A stretch of 64,000 nt of DNA from Effusibacillus consociatus (lineage in GTDB: Bacteria; Bacillota; Bacilli; Tumebacillales; Effusibacillaceae): positions 1 through 64,000 of the forward strand of contig NZ_JBHSHC010000106.1 of the NCBI RefSeq assembly GCF_042652925.1. Reading direction: 5' to 3'. The position numbers and the translations under genes are program-made. The notes under the pieces were generated by a model, which worked only from the letters and a program-made list of their open reading frames with translations, was not told the origin of the DNA and did not search any database. Shown here piece after piece: positions 17,393-27,272 of this stretch. Every line of letters starts with the position of its first letter. Position 1 is the stretch's first letter.

Positions 17393-17525
17393 ATGCGGAC
17401 AATACCTTTCTACCTTTACGACGGCGAGCTGCTAATACTTTACGGCCGTTTTTTGTGCTCATGCGTTTACGGAAACCGTGAACTTTTTTGCGTTTGCGTA
17501 CATTCGGTTGAAATGTCGGTCTCAT
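17391..17525 (-). CDS. rpmH: 50S ribosomal protein L34
   Basis: The 44-residue, highly basic protein begins MRPTFQPNVRKRKKVHGFRK and ends GRKVLSA, an almost invariant L34 sequence. It sits at the left border of oriC, divergent from dnaA, as in most Firmicutes. Confidence 0.96.
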   Translation of the reverse strand: MRPTFQPNVRKRKKVHGFRKRMSTKNGRKVLAARRRKGRKVLSA

Positions 17526-17639
17526 TCTTGCCACACCCCCTATATGAAAAGAAAAACATCCTTATTCCCTGGAAAGAGATAACTTCAACAACATACTAGG
17601 ACATTATAGACATTTATTTGTGCTGCTGTCAAGAACGCA

Positions 17640-18000
17640 TCCCTTGTGGGTAACTTTCAAATACTTTTCGACTGGAAATCCACAAGCATCGACAAATTTT
17701 TCAACATATTATCCACAATCCACAGAGTTGTGCATCCTTTTTGTTGAATACTGTCAGATTTGTGGATAAGTCGGAAAAAAGCATTGCAGACAAGGGTCTA
17801 TTTTTGTTATCATGATTTTGTCATCGTAGTGGATAACTCCGATTTATACCCAAGGTTGTCCACATCTTGTGGATAACGCTGTGAATACTTATCCTCTCAT
17901 GGAATTATTTTATCCACATGTCCTCATAAGGAATCTACAATTTCCATGTCAATTCACGAATCCACGACAAAATTCGCCTATGATGAATTATCCACAGTTC
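17640..18000. other. oriC: Chromosomal replication origin, dnaA-upstream DnaA-box cluster
   Basis: The AT-rich 563-bp rpmH-dnaA spacer holds perfect DnaA boxes TTATCCACA at 17709, 17910 and 17988 and inverted at 17761 and 17868. Weaker boxes include AGTGGATAA at 17828 and TTGTCCACA near 17856. Together with a second cluster after dnaA, this is a bipartite Bacillus-type origin. Gene strand polarity switches here, which supports the call. Confidence 0.93.
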
Positions 18001-18088
18001 TGTTAACAAAGAACTTTTAGCGTGGATTTTTTTTTCTCTAAAACCTACTTTTCTACTGTTTTTTTTTTCTAGGAGGTATGTAGTTTCC

Positions 18089-19450
18089 ATGGATCGGCAA
18101 GCCGGCGAACTTTGGCAAAAAGCTCTTTCCTTGTTAGAAAACACATTGTCCAAACCGAGTTTTGAAACTTGGTTTAAAGCAACCCGGCCTCTCTCCCTGG
18201 AAGGGAATACGTTGGTTGTAGGTGTTCCTAACGATTTTGCCCGCGATTGGTTAGAGTCCAGGTATTTGGGGATCATTACGGAAACCCTTTCCGCTCTTAC
18301 ACTTTCTGACATGACCGTAAAATTCGTGATTCCTCAGATCGCAGAAGAGCAGTTTGAAAACAAGGAGGTTCGCCGCATAAAAGAACCCAATGGACGGGCG
18401 GACAAGGACTTGAACGAGGAGTACATACCCTCTGCCTTGAACCCGAAATACACTTTTGAAACGTTTGTGATCGGGGCAGGAAACCGGTTCGCTCATGCTG
18501 CTGCTTTAGCCGTGGCCGAAGCGCCGGCGAAAGCGTACAATCCTTTTTTTATCTACGGCGGTGTTGGTTTGGGAAAAACCCATTTGATGCACGCGATTGG
18601 TCATTATGTACTGGAACATAATCCATCCGCCAAAGTGATGTACATCTCTTCCGAAAAGTTTACGAACGAATTCATCAATTCGATCCAGTACAACCGTACA
18701 GACGATTTTCGGAATAAATACCGGAATATTGATGTTCTTCTGATCGATGATATTCAGTTCCTGGCCGGAAAAGAACAGACACAGGAAGAATTTTTCCATA
18801 CATTCAACACTCTGCATGAAGAAAGCAAGCAGATTATCATATCCAGCGACCGACCGCCAAAAGATATTCCCACGCTGGAAGATCGGCTTCGTTCCCGATT
18901 TGAATGGGGGCTCATAACAGACATTCAGCCTCCCGATCTTGAGACCCGCGTGGCGATTCTTCGGAAGAAAGCGAAAGCGGACGGTCTGAACATCCCAAAC
19001 GATGTCATTATGTACATTGCGAATAAGATCGACACGAACATTCGAGAGTTAGAGGGAGCTCTGATCCGAGTCGTTGCCTACTCTTCTCTGATTAACCATG
19101 ATTTGAGTGCGGATCTGGCAGCGGAAGCGCTGAAAGATATCATTTCCGACTCCAAACCGAAAGCCATCACAATCACCGAGATTCAAAAAGTTGTGGGGGA
19201 GCATTTTCATCTGCAGATTGATGATTTCAAGGCGAAAAAGCGAACGAAAGCCGTCGCATTCCCCAGACAGATCGCGATGTATCTTGCGAGGGAACTGACA
19301 GATTTTTCATTGCCTAAGATCGGGGATGAGTTTGGCGGGAGGGACCATACTACCGTGATTCATGCTCACGAGAAAATATCGAAAGAACTGGAGAACAATT
19401 TCTCCTTGCGGCAAACTGTTGAAAACCTGAAAGAAAAGATTAAAGTATAA
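18089..19450 (+). CDS. dnaA: Chromosomal replication initiator DnaA
   Basis: The AAA+ initiator binds DnaA boxes and melts the origin. The 453-residue protein has domain I (LLENTLSKPSFETWFKATRP), a short linker, Walker A GGVGLGKTHLMHAIG, Walker B VLLIDDIQFL, and the C-terminal helix-turn-helix signature FGGRDHTTVIHAHEKI. AGGAGGT lies 12 bp upstream of the ATG. DnaA boxes on both sides suggest autoregulation. Confidence 0.97.
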   Translation: MDRQAGELWQKALSLLENTLSKPSFETWFKATRPLSLEGNTLVVGVPNDFARDWLESRYLGIITETLSALTLSDMTVKFVIPQIAEEQFENKEVRRIKEPNGRADKDLNEEYIPSALNPKYTFETFVIGAGNRFAHAAALAVAEAPAKAYNPFFIYGGVGLGKTHLMHAIGHYVLEHNPSAKVMYISSEKFTNEFINSIQYNRTDDFRNKYRNIDVLLIDDIQFLAGKEQTQEEFFHTFNTLHEESKQIIISSDRPPKDIPTLEDRLRSRFEWGLITDIQPPDLETRVAILRKKAKADGLNIPNDVIMYIANKIDTNIRELEGALIRVVAYSSLINHDLSADLAAEALKDIISDSKPKAITITEIQKVVGEHFHLQIDDFKAKKRTKAVAFPRQIAMYLARELTDFSLPKIGDEFGGRDHTTVIHAHEKISKELENNFSLRQTVENLKEKIKV

Positions 19451-19455
19451 ACAGA

Positions 19456-19620
19456 TTGTCCACATCGACAAAATCAGACAAAATATGAATTCACAATAGT
19501 TATCCACAAATCCACAGCGCTTATTACTGTTATGACTGTTTTAAAAAAGTATTCATCAGAATATAAGTATGAATCGCATTCGATTTTGATTCCAAGTCTA
19601 TTTAAAATCAACGAGGAGGA
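19456..19620. other. oriC: Downstream part of bipartite oriC (dnaA-dnaN spacer)
   Basis: TTGTCCACA (19456-19464) and a perfect TTATCCACA (19500-19508) with an adjacent TCCACAG are followed by about 100 bp of very AT-rich DNA. That DNA contains spaced GAT/GAAT triplets, resembling a DnaA-trio unwinding element. The unwinding role is inferred from position relative to Bacillus incC. Confidence 0.75.
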
Positions 19621-19628
19621 TTTTTTCC

Positions 19629-20765
19629 GTGAAGGTGTCGATTGAACGCAGTGCTCTTCTTTCCGCAATCCAAAATGTACAAAGGGCTGTATCGAATAAA
19701 ACGACCATTCCGGTATTATCCGGTATTAAGATTGCAGCAGAAAAAGAAGCGTTAAAAATGACAGCTACCGATTTGGAAACAGGCATTGAGACAAGCCTTC
19801 CCACACACGTAGACAATGAGCAAGTTGCAAAAATTATGGAAGAAGGGGCTATCGTTCTATCGGCTCGTTACTTGTCTGAAATTGTGCGCAAACTTCCTCA
19901 TTCAACCGTTGAATTGGAAGTCAAACAGAACTACCTGACCGTGATTCGTTCCGGTACTTCCGAATTCAATTTGCATGGGCTGCATGCCGAAGAATTCCCA
20001 AGGCTGCCTCAGGTTTCCGGAAACCAGATGTTCAGCATTCCGTCAATTGTTTTGAAAGATATGATCCGCCAAACGGTTCCGGCTGTATCGACGGAAGAAA
20101 TTCGGCCGGTTCTGACTGGGGTAGTCGCTTCTCTTAAAGACGGACATCTTCGATTCGTCGCTACTGACAGCCACCGGCTGGCCCAACGGGAAGTAGTGGT
20201 GGAAGCTCCTGCCGCGTTATCATTCTCAAATGTGATCATTCCGGGCAAAAGCTTATCCGAGCTTGGACGTTTGCTGCCTGATAATGATGCGCTAGTAGAT
20301 GTGGTAATCGCGGAGAACCAGATCCTTTTCAAATTTGCGCAGACTCAGTTTTATTCCCGTTTGATTGACGGTCAGTATCCGGATACTTCCCGCATCATTC
20401 CTACTGCGTTTAAAACAAGCATCCGTGTTGGCACCAAACTTTTACTAGAAGCAGTGGAACGTGCAGCTCTGATCGCGCGGGACAACGATAATAACGTAGT
20501 GAGATTGAACATCAAATCCAATCAGCTTGAAATCTCTTCAAATTCGCCGGATGTAGGGAAGGCTTCCGAAATGTTGAGCCCGGCACAATTTGGTGGAGAA
20601 GAATTGCTTATTGCTTTTAACGCAAAATATTTGATTGATGCGCTGCGTGTGGTGGAAGGTGAAGATACAACGGTCGAATTTACCGGATCCATGAGTCCGT
20701 TCCTGATCAAACAGCCGGACAATGCGGGCTATCTGCACCTTATCTTGCCTGTAAGGATATATTAA
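19629..20765 (+). CDS. dnaN: DNA polymerase III beta sliding clamp
   Basis: The ring-shaped clamp tethers the replicative polymerase. The 378-residue protein carries three clamp domains; TATDLETGIETSLP, FVATDSHRLAQREV and the C-terminal YLHLILPVRIY (family ending LP-MR/PVR) are typical. It starts at GTG with AACGAGGAGGA upstream. It is transcribed with rlbA and recF. Confidence 0.96.
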   Translation: MKVSIERSALLSAIQNVQRAVSNKTTIPVLSGIKIAAEKEALKMTATDLETGIETSLPTHVDNEQVAKIMEEGAIVLSARYLSEIVRKLPHSTVELEVKQNYLTVIRSGTSEFNLHGLHAEEFPRLPQVSGNQMFSIPSIVLKDMIRQTVPAVSTEEIRPVLTGVVASLKDGHLRFVATDSHRLAQREVVVEAPAALSFSNVIIPGKSLSELGRLLPDNDALVDVVIAENQILFKFAQTQFYSRLIDGQYPDTSRIIPTAFKTSIRVGTKLLLEAVERAALIARDNDNNVVRLNIKSNQLEISSNSPDVGKASEMLSPAQFGGEELLIAFNAKYLIDALRVVEGEDTTVEFTGSMSPFLIKQPDNAGYLHLILPVRIY

Positions 20766-20784
20766 TAAGATGGGAAGATGACCG

Positions 20785-21012
20785 TTGACGAGAGAAGTAG
20801 ACCTTTCCTTGGATGAAATCACTTTAGGCCAGCTGCTCAAATATGCGGATATTGTCGGCTCCGGCGGCGAGGTCAAGTCATTTTTGCAAGAAACCAAAAT
20901 ACTGGTAAACGGGGAAGCGGAGAATCGGCGGGGACGCAAACTTCGTGCGGGAGATGTGATAGAGATCGAAGGGTTTGATCGTTTGATTCTCACGAAAAGC
21001 GGACGGGTATGA
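20785..21012 (+). CDS. yaaA: S4-domain protein YaaA/RlbA
   Basis: A 75-residue single S4 RNA-binding domain (TLGQLLKYADIVGSGGEVKS) ending in EGFDRLILTKSGRV. The family is linked to ribosome assembly in Bacillus. It uses a TTG start and overlaps recF by 4 bp, the conserved dnaN-yaaA-recF order. Confidence 0.9.
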   Translation: MTREVDLSLDEITLGQLLKYADIVGSGGEVKSFLQETKILVNGEAENRRGRKLRAGDVIEIEGFDRLILTKSGRV

Positions 21013-22121
21013 TTCTTCAGAAGCTGGAATTACGGGATTTTCGCAATTATGAGCTGCTCTCTTTGTCATTGTCTCCGCAGGTGACAATTTTCGTAGGTCA
21101 GAACGCGCAAGGAAAAACAAACGTCCTGGAAAGCATTCTGATGCTTTCTTTGGCCAAGTCCCACCGTGCGAACCGGGATTCCGAGATGATCAGGTGGGGA
21201 ACCGAATTTGCTTCTGTGTCAGGTCAAGTGGAAAGAAATCAACGCACCTATTCCCTTGACCTGAAAATTTTGAACCGCGGGAAAAAAGTTCGTGTAAATG
21301 GGATCGAGAAGCGGAAAATCAGTGATTTTATCGGACATCTCAATGTGGTTCTGTTCGCTCCCGAGGATTTGATGCTCGTAAAAGGGGCTCCGCAGAATCG
21401 AAGACGGTTTCTTGATATCGAATTGGGACAAATGAGTCCGCAATACTTGCATAACCTTGCACAATATCAGAAGGTACTGCAGCAAAGAAACAATATTCTG
21501 AAAGACGGCGAACGAATGGATGCCGGTCTTGTAGGGACACTGGCTGTTTGGGATGAACAATTGATTGAATACGGCACAAAAATTATCCGCAAGCGGCTGG
21601 AGTTTGTGGATAAACTTCAGCAGTTTTCTTCGGATATCCACAAGAGGATAACTTCCGGCGGGGAAGAGTTGACGTTGAATTACAAATGTTCGCTTCTTGA
21701 GAATGGGGATGCCGCAGATCAAGTGTCCGAGAATTTTCGACAGCAGCTTGTTTTGCGGCAAAAGGATGATTTCCGTCGAGGAGCGACCTCTGTCGGCCCG
21801 CATCGGGATGATATAGAAGTTCGAATAGATGGCAAAGATGTACACATATACGGTTCTCAGGGACAGCAGCGTACGGCCGCATTGTCCATGAAACTTGCAG
21901 AGATCGAACTGATTCGGCACGAGGTAGGGGAATATCCGGTCCTGCTGCTGGATGACGTATTGTCAGAATTGGATGAGATGAGACAGCTGCATTTGCTTGA
22001 CAGTATGGGTGAACGAGTTCAAACTTTGATAACAACAACCATGACATACGGTTTGGAAGATTTAATGCGGGAAAAAGCGGTTGTTTACAGGGTTACGGAC
22101 GGCGAAATCCATCAATCGTAA
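21009..22121 (+). CDS. recF: DNA replication and repair protein RecF
   Basis: The SMC-like ATPase acts with RecO and RecR to load RecA at gapped DNA. The 370-residue protein has Walker A VGQNAQGKTNVLESI, signature motif YGSQGQQRTAALSMKLAEIE and Walker B VLLLDDVLSELDEMR. A TGTGGATAA DnaA-box match occurs inside the gene near 21607 but probably follows codon use. Confidence 0.95.
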   Translation: MILQKLELRDFRNYELLSLSLSPQVTIFVGQNAQGKTNVLESILMLSLAKSHRANRDSEMIRWGTEFASVSGQVERNQRTYSLDLKILNRGKKVRVNGIEKRKISDFIGHLNVVLFAPEDLMLVKGAPQNRRRFLDIELGQMSPQYLHNLAQYQKVLQQRNNILKDGERMDAGLVGTLAVWDEQLIEYGTKIIRKRLEFVDKLQQFSSDIHKRITSGGEELTLNYKCSLLENGDAADQVSENFRQQLVLRQKDDFRRGATSVGPHRDDIEVRIDGKDVHIYGSQGQQRTAALSMKLAEIELIRHEVGEYPVLLLDDVLSELDEMRQLHLLDSMGERVQTLITTTMTYGLEDLMREKAVVYRVTDGEIHQS

Positions 22122-22151
22122 AAACGGTTATAAAGAAAGGCGGGTGTCGGG

Positions 22152-22409
22152 ATGTTTATTCATTTGGGCGGGGATGTGATGGTTCCCAGCAAGGAAGTGA
22201 TCGCCATTTTTGATTTGAAAATGAAAGAATCAGCCGACAGCACCAAGGAGTTCTTGAATGTGGCGGAAGAGGAAGGATTTGTAATCGTTATTGATGAAAA
22301 TGAGAGCAAATCGTTTGTCGTGACAAACCGTAAGGTCTATTTTTCGCCAATTTCTTCCCTCACACTTAAAAAACGTGCAGGGTTTGTCTCGGAACTTGAC
22401 GAAAAGTAA
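22152..22409 (+). CDS. remB: Extracellular matrix regulator RemB (YaaB)
   Basis: The 85-residue DUF370-type protein starts MFIHLGGDVMVPSKEVIAIF. RemB contributes to biofilm matrix gene control in Bacillus, and the gene lies between recF and gyrB there as here. A terminator follows it. Confidence 0.88.
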   Translation: MFIHLGGDVMVPSKEVIAIFDLKMKESADSTKEFLNVAEEEGFVIVIDENESKSFVVTNRKVYFSPISSLTLKKRAGFVSELDEK

Positions 22410-22420
22410 TAGAGGAGATC

Positions 22421-22449
22421 GGCACGCACTGTCGCGTGCCTGCTTTTTC
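22421..22449 (+). terminator. Terminator after remB
   Basis: A perfect GGCACGC/GCGTGCC stem is followed by TGCTTTTTCT. It separates the dnaN-remB unit from gyrB. Confidence 0.85.
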
Positions 22450-22500
22450 TGTCTTTAGCACCGAATGTTATTGATTCGGGATGTGAAAACTCCTGATTTT

Positions 22501-22529
22501 TTGCGTTGTATCAAGGGGTATGGTAGAAT
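22501..22529 (+). promoter_or_regulatory. SigA-type promoter of gyrB
   Basis: TTGCGT, a 17-bp spacer and TAGAAT end 33 bp before the gyrB start. Confidence 0.7.
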
Positions 22530-22562
22530 TTACAGGTATGATAAGGAATCGGAGGGACATGG

Positions 22563-24470
22563 ATGACGCAAGAAACGCACGTATATGACGAGTCCCAGAT
22601 ACAGGTGCTGGAAGGCCTTGAGGCTGTACGCAAGCGTCCGGGTATGTATATCGGATCGACCAGTGCACGGGGATTGCATCATTTGGTTTGGGAGATTGTC
22701 GACAACAGTATCGACGAAGCACTCGCAGGACGATGCGATACAATTGACGTCACGATTCATCCTGATAACAGTGTGACAGTTCGTGATAACGGAAGCGGAA
22801 TTCCCGTCGGTATTCATCCTCAAATGGGGATTCCTACGGTAGAAGTGGTTTTAACCGTACTTCATGCCGGGGGAAAATTCGGCGGAGAAGGATATAAAGT
22901 GTCAGGGGGTCTGCATGGTGTCGGATCCTCTGTTGTGAATGCTCTTTCGGAATGGTTGGAAGTAGAAGTAAAACGCGAAGGAAAAATTCATAAGATGCGC
23001 TTCGAAAGAGGCAAAACGGTAAGTCCTCTTGAAGTCATTGGCGAAACCGATGCAGATGATACCGGAACCACGATTTCTTTCAAACCGGATCCGGAGATTT
23101 TTACCGAGACCACGGAGTATTCTTACGATATTCTGCAGTCCCGGCTGCGTGAACTTGCGTTTCTGAACGGCGGAATTACCATTTTGTTGAATGACGAGCG
23201 TCATGATAAATCCCAGACGTTTCAATATGAAGGCGGAATTGCCTCATTCGTCGAATATCTGAATAAGAGCCGGGAAGTCTTGCATGATCCGGTATTTGTA
23301 TCCGGTGAGAAAGATGGAATTATTGCGGAGGTTTCCCTGCAATATAACGACAGCTATTCAAGCAGCATCTATTCGTTTGCCAATAACATCAATACCCATG
23401 AGGGCGGAACCCACGAAGCGGGCTTCAAAACCGCCCTCACCAGGGTGATTAACGATTACGGAAAACGGATGAATCTGATCAAAGAAGATATGAAGCTCGA
23501 AGGCGATGACGTTCAAGAGGGGTTGACGGCTGTAATATCCGTCAAAATTCCGGATCCTCAATTCGAAGGTCAAACCAAAACCAAGTTGGGGAACTCGGAA
23601 GTGCGCGGGATTGTACAAACCCTTTTTGGCGAGAAATTTACCGATTTTTTAAATGAGAATCCTGCAGTCGGCAAGAAGATAATCGAAAAGGCGGTTATGG
23701 CCGCGAGGGCAAAAGAAGCAGCACGGAAGGCCAGGGATCTTACCCGCCGTAAAAGTGCCTTGGAAGTAGGGTCTTTACCCGGAAAATTAGCGGATTGCAC
23801 TTCGCGGGATGCTTCCATCTCCGAACTGTACATCGTGGAAGGGGACTCTGCAGGCGGTTCCGCAAAACAGGGGCGCGACAGCAAATTCCAAGCCATTCTG
23901 CCGCTGCGGGGGAAAATTATCAACGTCGAAAAGGCCCGTCTGGACAAAATTCTCTCGAACACGGAGATTCGAGCCATTATTACAGCTGTCGGTACGGGGA
24001 TCGGTCAGGATTTTGACATTTCCAAAGCCCGTTATCACAAGATTGTAATCATGACAGACGCCGATGTGGATGGATCGCACATTCGAATTTTGCTGCTGAC
24101 ATTCTTCTACCGGTATATGAAGCCTTTGATCGATGCCGGTTATATCTACATTGCACAACCGCCGCTTTATAAAGTCACGAAAGGCAGACAGATTGTGTAT
24201 GCCTATAACGATAAAGACCTTGAACGGGTTCTTGAAGAGGTCGGCCGTACCGGAATTGGAATTCAGCGATACAAGGGTCTTGGAGAAATGAATGCCGACC
24301 AGTTATGGGAGACGACCATGGATCCGGAACATCGTACGTTGCTGCAGGTATCGATGGAAGATGCGGCAGAGGCCGATATGATTTTTGACAAGTTAATGGG
24401 TGAACGGGTCGAGCCGCGCAGGGAATTCATCGAAGAGAACGCGAAATTTGTACGAAATTTGGACATATAA
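22563..24470 (+). CDS. gyrB: DNA gyrase subunit B
   Basis: This is the ATPase subunit that powers negative supercoiling. The 635-residue protein contains the GHKL ATP site (EIVDNSIDEALAG, GGLHGVGSSVVNALS), the Toprim motif EGDSAGGSAKQGRD with DADVDGSHIR, and the C-terminal QRYKGLGEMNADQLWETTMD. GGAGGGACATGG sets the start. The spacer before gyrA is unusually long and structured. Confidence 0.97.
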   Translation: MTQETHVYDESQIQVLEGLEAVRKRPGMYIGSTSARGLHHLVWEIVDNSIDEALAGRCDTIDVTIHPDNSVTVRDNGSGIPVGIHPQMGIPTVEVVLTVLHAGGKFGGEGYKVSGGLHGVGSSVVNALSEWLEVEVKREGKIHKMRFERGKTVSPLEVIGETDADDTGTTISFKPDPEIFTETTEYSYDILQSRLRELAFLNGGITILLNDERHDKSQTFQYEGGIASFVEYLNKSREVLHDPVFVSGEKDGIIAEVSLQYNDSYSSSIYSFANNINTHEGGTHEAGFKTALTRVINDYGKRMNLIKEDMKLEGDDVQEGLTAVISVKIPDPQFEGQTKTKLGNSEVRGIVQTLFGEKFTDFLNENPAVGKKIIEKAVMAARAKEAARKARDLTRRKSALEVGSLPGKLADCTSRDASISELYIVEGDSAGGSAKQGRDSKFQAILPLRGKIINVEKARLDKILSNTEIRAIITAVGTGIGQDFDISKARYHKIVIMTDADVDGSHIRILLLTFFYRYMKPLIDAGYIYIAQPPLYKVTKGRQIVYAYNDKDLERVLEEVGRTGIGIQRYKGLGEMNADQLWETTMDPEHRTLLQVSMEDAAEADMIFDKLMGERVEPRREFIEENAKFVRNLDI

Positions 24471-24475
24471 GAGAA

Positions 24476-24745
24476 CCCCAGAAAGTTGCGTGACGAAGCA
24501 GCAAAACAACGGGAACCGCGGCAAGGCCGCGCAAGGTCACGAACCCGCCCATCAAAGTGACGGTAAGCTCTGGGGCTTATTCCGAGTACTTTCACTCGAG
24601 AGCACTAGGTCACGCTATGGCACTGAAGTGCCAAGTCGGCCTTGAGGATGGGGACCCGAAGATTGCTCAAGTCTCGCCGTATTCCGGGGGTTCCGGAAAA
24701 AAGGCTAAGCACTCCGCTTGGAACAGGACCCGCAAGAAACGCCAT
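24476..24745 (+). ncRNA. Structured RNA element in the gyrB-gyrA spacer (hairpin family copy A)
   Basis: The 287-bp spacer is far longer than usual. Its core (24548-24652) has an AAAGTGACG arm and a CCGAGTACTTT arm around a TAAGC/GCTTA stem. An outer CCCATC/GATGGG helix encloses an additional GGCACT/AGTGCC hairpin. The same core with a GGGGACCCG tail recurs after recR and darA. The P2 loop (TCTGGG) can pair with CCCCAGA at 24477-24483. GCGG/CCGC and CCGG hairpins flank it, ending just before the gyrA ribosome site GGAGGG. It is probably a cis-acting leader or a repeat; the function is unknown. Confidence 0.55.
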
Positions 24746-24757
24746 GGAGGGAATTGA

Positions 24758-27226
24758 ATGCCGGAAACAGGCAAAGTCTTACCGATTAGCATAAGTTCAG
24801 AACTACGCACTTCCTTCTTGGATTACGCGATGAGCGTAATTGTAAGCCGCGCGATTCCTGATGTTCGTGACGGACTGAAGCCTGTACATCGCCGGATTCT
24901 TTACGCGATGTATGAGGCCGGCAACACACCGGACAAGCCTTATAAAAAGTCTGCCCGCATTGTCGGGGACGTTCTCGGTAAATACCATCCGCACGGAGAC
25001 TCCGCCGTGTATGACGCGCTTGTCCGAATGGCTCAGGATTTTTCCACTCGTTATCTGCTTGTGGATGGTCACGGAAACTTCGGTTCGATTGACGGGGATG
25101 CGGCAGCCGCGATGCGTTATACAGAATCGCGTATGTCTCATATCGCCATGGAACTGCTTCGAGACATAAATAAAGAAACGGTTGATTTTGGACCGAACTA
25201 TGACGGGAACGAAAAAGAACCGTTGGTATTGCCGTCTCGCTATCCGAACCTGTTGGTAAACGGTTCATCCGGGATTGCGGTGGGAATGGCAACGAACATT
25301 CCTCCGCATAATCTTCGGGAAGTGATTGACGGGGTTGTCATGCTGATTGACAATCCGGATGCGACAGTTAATGATCTGATGACCGTTGTAAAAGGGCCGG
25401 ATTTTCCAACAGGCGCTTTGATTCTTGGACGGGACGGAATCCGCAAAGCATGTGAGACGGGCAGAGGCTCCATCATTATGCGCTCTGTTACAGAAATCGA
25501 AGAAACAAAGGGCGGAAAAGCGCAGATCATCGTTAAGGAAATTCCCTATCAGGTGAACAAAGCGCGTTTGGTGGAACGCATTGCGGAATTGGTTCGCGAT
25601 AAACAAATTGACGGAATCACCGATCTACGCGATGAGTCCAACCGGAACGGGATTCGAATTGTGATCGAATTGCGCCGGGACGTCAAGCCGCAGGTGGTCT
25701 TGAATAACCTGTACAAACAGACACCGATGCAAACCAGTTTCGGAGTGAACGCGCTCTCGCTTGTTAACGGTGAACCAAAAGTATTGAACCTGCGGGAAAT
25801 GCTGTACTACTATCTGGAACACCAGAAAGTAGTTATCCGCCGCCGGACTCAGTTTGATCTGAATAAGGCGGAAGCGCGCGCCCATATTCTGGAAGGTTTG
25901 CGAATCGCGCTCGATCACATCGATGCGGTCATCGCTTTGATCCGCGCCTCCAAAACCGATGAAGAAGCGCGCGACGGATTGATGTCCAGGTTCGGATTAT
26001 CAACCGAACAGGCGCAAGCCATTCTCGATATGCGCCTGCGTCGTCTTACCGGTTTGGAACGGGATAAGATTGAGAATGAGTATAATGAGCTCCTGAAGTT
26101 AATTGACCATTTGAAAGAGATTCTCGCGGACGAGGCGAAGTTGATGGGCGTTATTCGGGACGAAATTACAGAGATCAGAGAACGTTTTGGCGATGAACGC
26201 CGTTCTCAAATCATCGCTGCTGAAGGTGAGATCGATGTTGAGGATCTGATTCCGCAGGAAGATGTTGTGGTGACCATCACACACGCGGGCTATGTGAAAC
26301 GTCTGCCGGCTACCACATATAAGAGCCAGCGCCGCGGTGGTCGGGGTGTTACCGCAATGGGTACCAAGGAAGAAGATTTTGTTGAACATTTATTTATCAC
26401 GTCTTCTCATAATCATATCCTGTTCTTCACCAACAAAGGAAAAGTTTACAGGTTGAAGGCGTATGAGATTCCCGAATTTGGAAGAGCGGCGAAAGGAACC
26501 CCTATCATCAATCTGTTGAATATTGAGCAGGGGGAGACCATTTCCGCTGTAATCCCATTGAAAGAGATCACGGACGGGGATTACCTGTTTATGGCGACCC
26601 GTAAGGGGGTCGTGAAGAAAACGCCTCTGTCCGAATTTGCAAATATCCGTAAGGGCGGTCTTATAGCGCTCACGATTCGTGAGGATGATGAACTGTTCGG
26701 GGTTCGCCTGACTGACGGACAGCGTGAAATTATCATGGGTACCCGCAACGGCATGTCGATCCGATTCAGCGAGAATGACGTAAGACCGATGGGACGTACA
26801 GCAACGGGAGTGCGGGGTATTTCGTTGAAAGACGATGACTTTGTGATCGACATGGATCTTATTGAACCTGGTTGGGATGTTTTGGCCGTAACCTCCCGCG
26901 GTTACGGAAAACGAACGAGTGAAGCCGATTACCGTCTCCAGACGCGAGGCGGTAAAGGAATCAAGACGATTAATGTTACGGAGAAAAACGGTCATGTGGT
27001 GGGTCTGAAAGTTGTATCTCCAGACGAAGAATTAATGATCATTACCAATACCGGTGTGGTCATACGCCTTCGAATCAAAGAGATTTCGGAACTTGGCCGA
27101 TATACGCAAGGCGTGAAATTAATCAGCGTGAAAGAAGATGAAGAAGTGTCGACCGTAGCCCGGGTTGTTGCAAGTGATGACGATGAAGAGGGTGAAGCGG
27201 CTGACGGCGCTGCAGAAACGGAGTAA
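24758..27226 (+). CDS. gyrA: DNA gyrase subunit A
   Basis: This is the DNA-breaking subunit. The 822-residue protein has the catalytic tyrosine in AAAMRYTESRMS and the quinolone-determining region HPHGDSAVYDALVRMAQDF with serine at the usual sensitive position. The C-terminal beta-pinwheel holds the GyrA box QRRGGRG, which separates it from ParC. The tail is acidic (DDDEEGEAADGAAETE). A terminator follows. Confidence 0.97.
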   Translation: MPETGKVLPISISSELRTSFLDYAMSVIVSRAIPDVRDGLKPVHRRILYAMYEAGNTPDKPYKKSARIVGDVLGKYHPHGDSAVYDALVRMAQDFSTRYLLVDGHGNFGSIDGDAAAAMRYTESRMSHIAMELLRDINKETVDFGPNYDGNEKEPLVLPSRYPNLLVNGSSGIAVGMATNIPPHNLREVIDGVVMLIDNPDATVNDLMTVVKGPDFPTGALILGRDGIRKACETGRGSIIMRSVTEIEETKGGKAQIIVKEIPYQVNKARLVERIAELVRDKQIDGITDLRDESNRNGIRIVIELRRDVKPQVVLNNLYKQTPMQTSFGVNALSLVNGEPKVLNLREMLYYYLEHQKVVIRRRTQFDLNKAEARAHILEGLRIALDHIDAVIALIRASKTDEEARDGLMSRFGLSTEQAQAILDMRLRRLTGLERDKIENEYNELLKLIDHLKEILADEAKLMGVIRDEITEIRERFGDERRSQIIAAEGEIDVEDLIPQEDVVVTITHAGYVKRLPATTYKSQRRGGRGVTAMGTKEEDFVEHLFITSSHNHILFFTNKGKVYRLKAYEIPEFGRAAKGTPIINLLNIEQGETISAVIPLKEITDGDYLFMATRKGVVKKTPLSEFANIRKGGLIALTIREDDELFGVRLTDGQREIIMGTRNGMSIRFSENDVRPMGRTATGVRGISLKDDDFVIDMDLIEPGWDVLAVTSRGYGKRTSEADYRLQTRGGKGIKTINVTEKNGHVVGLKVVSPDEELMIITNTGVVIRLRIKEISELGRYTQGVKLISVKEDEEVSTVARVVASDDDEEGEAADGAAETE

Positions 27227-27235
27227 TGAAATCAG

Positions 27236-27272
27236 AAAATCCCCGCAACATCAGGTTGTGGGGATTTTGGTT
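27236..27272 (+). terminator. Terminator after gyrA
   Basis: AAAATCCCCGCAAC pairs with GTTGTGGGGATTTT. Because of its A/T flanks it could also serve the convergent gene. Confidence 0.85.

Noticed and set aside
21600..21650. TGTGGATAA and ATATCCACA inside recF as origin boxes
   Set aside because: They lie in a conserved coding segment and are probably codon-driven; not called without binding data.
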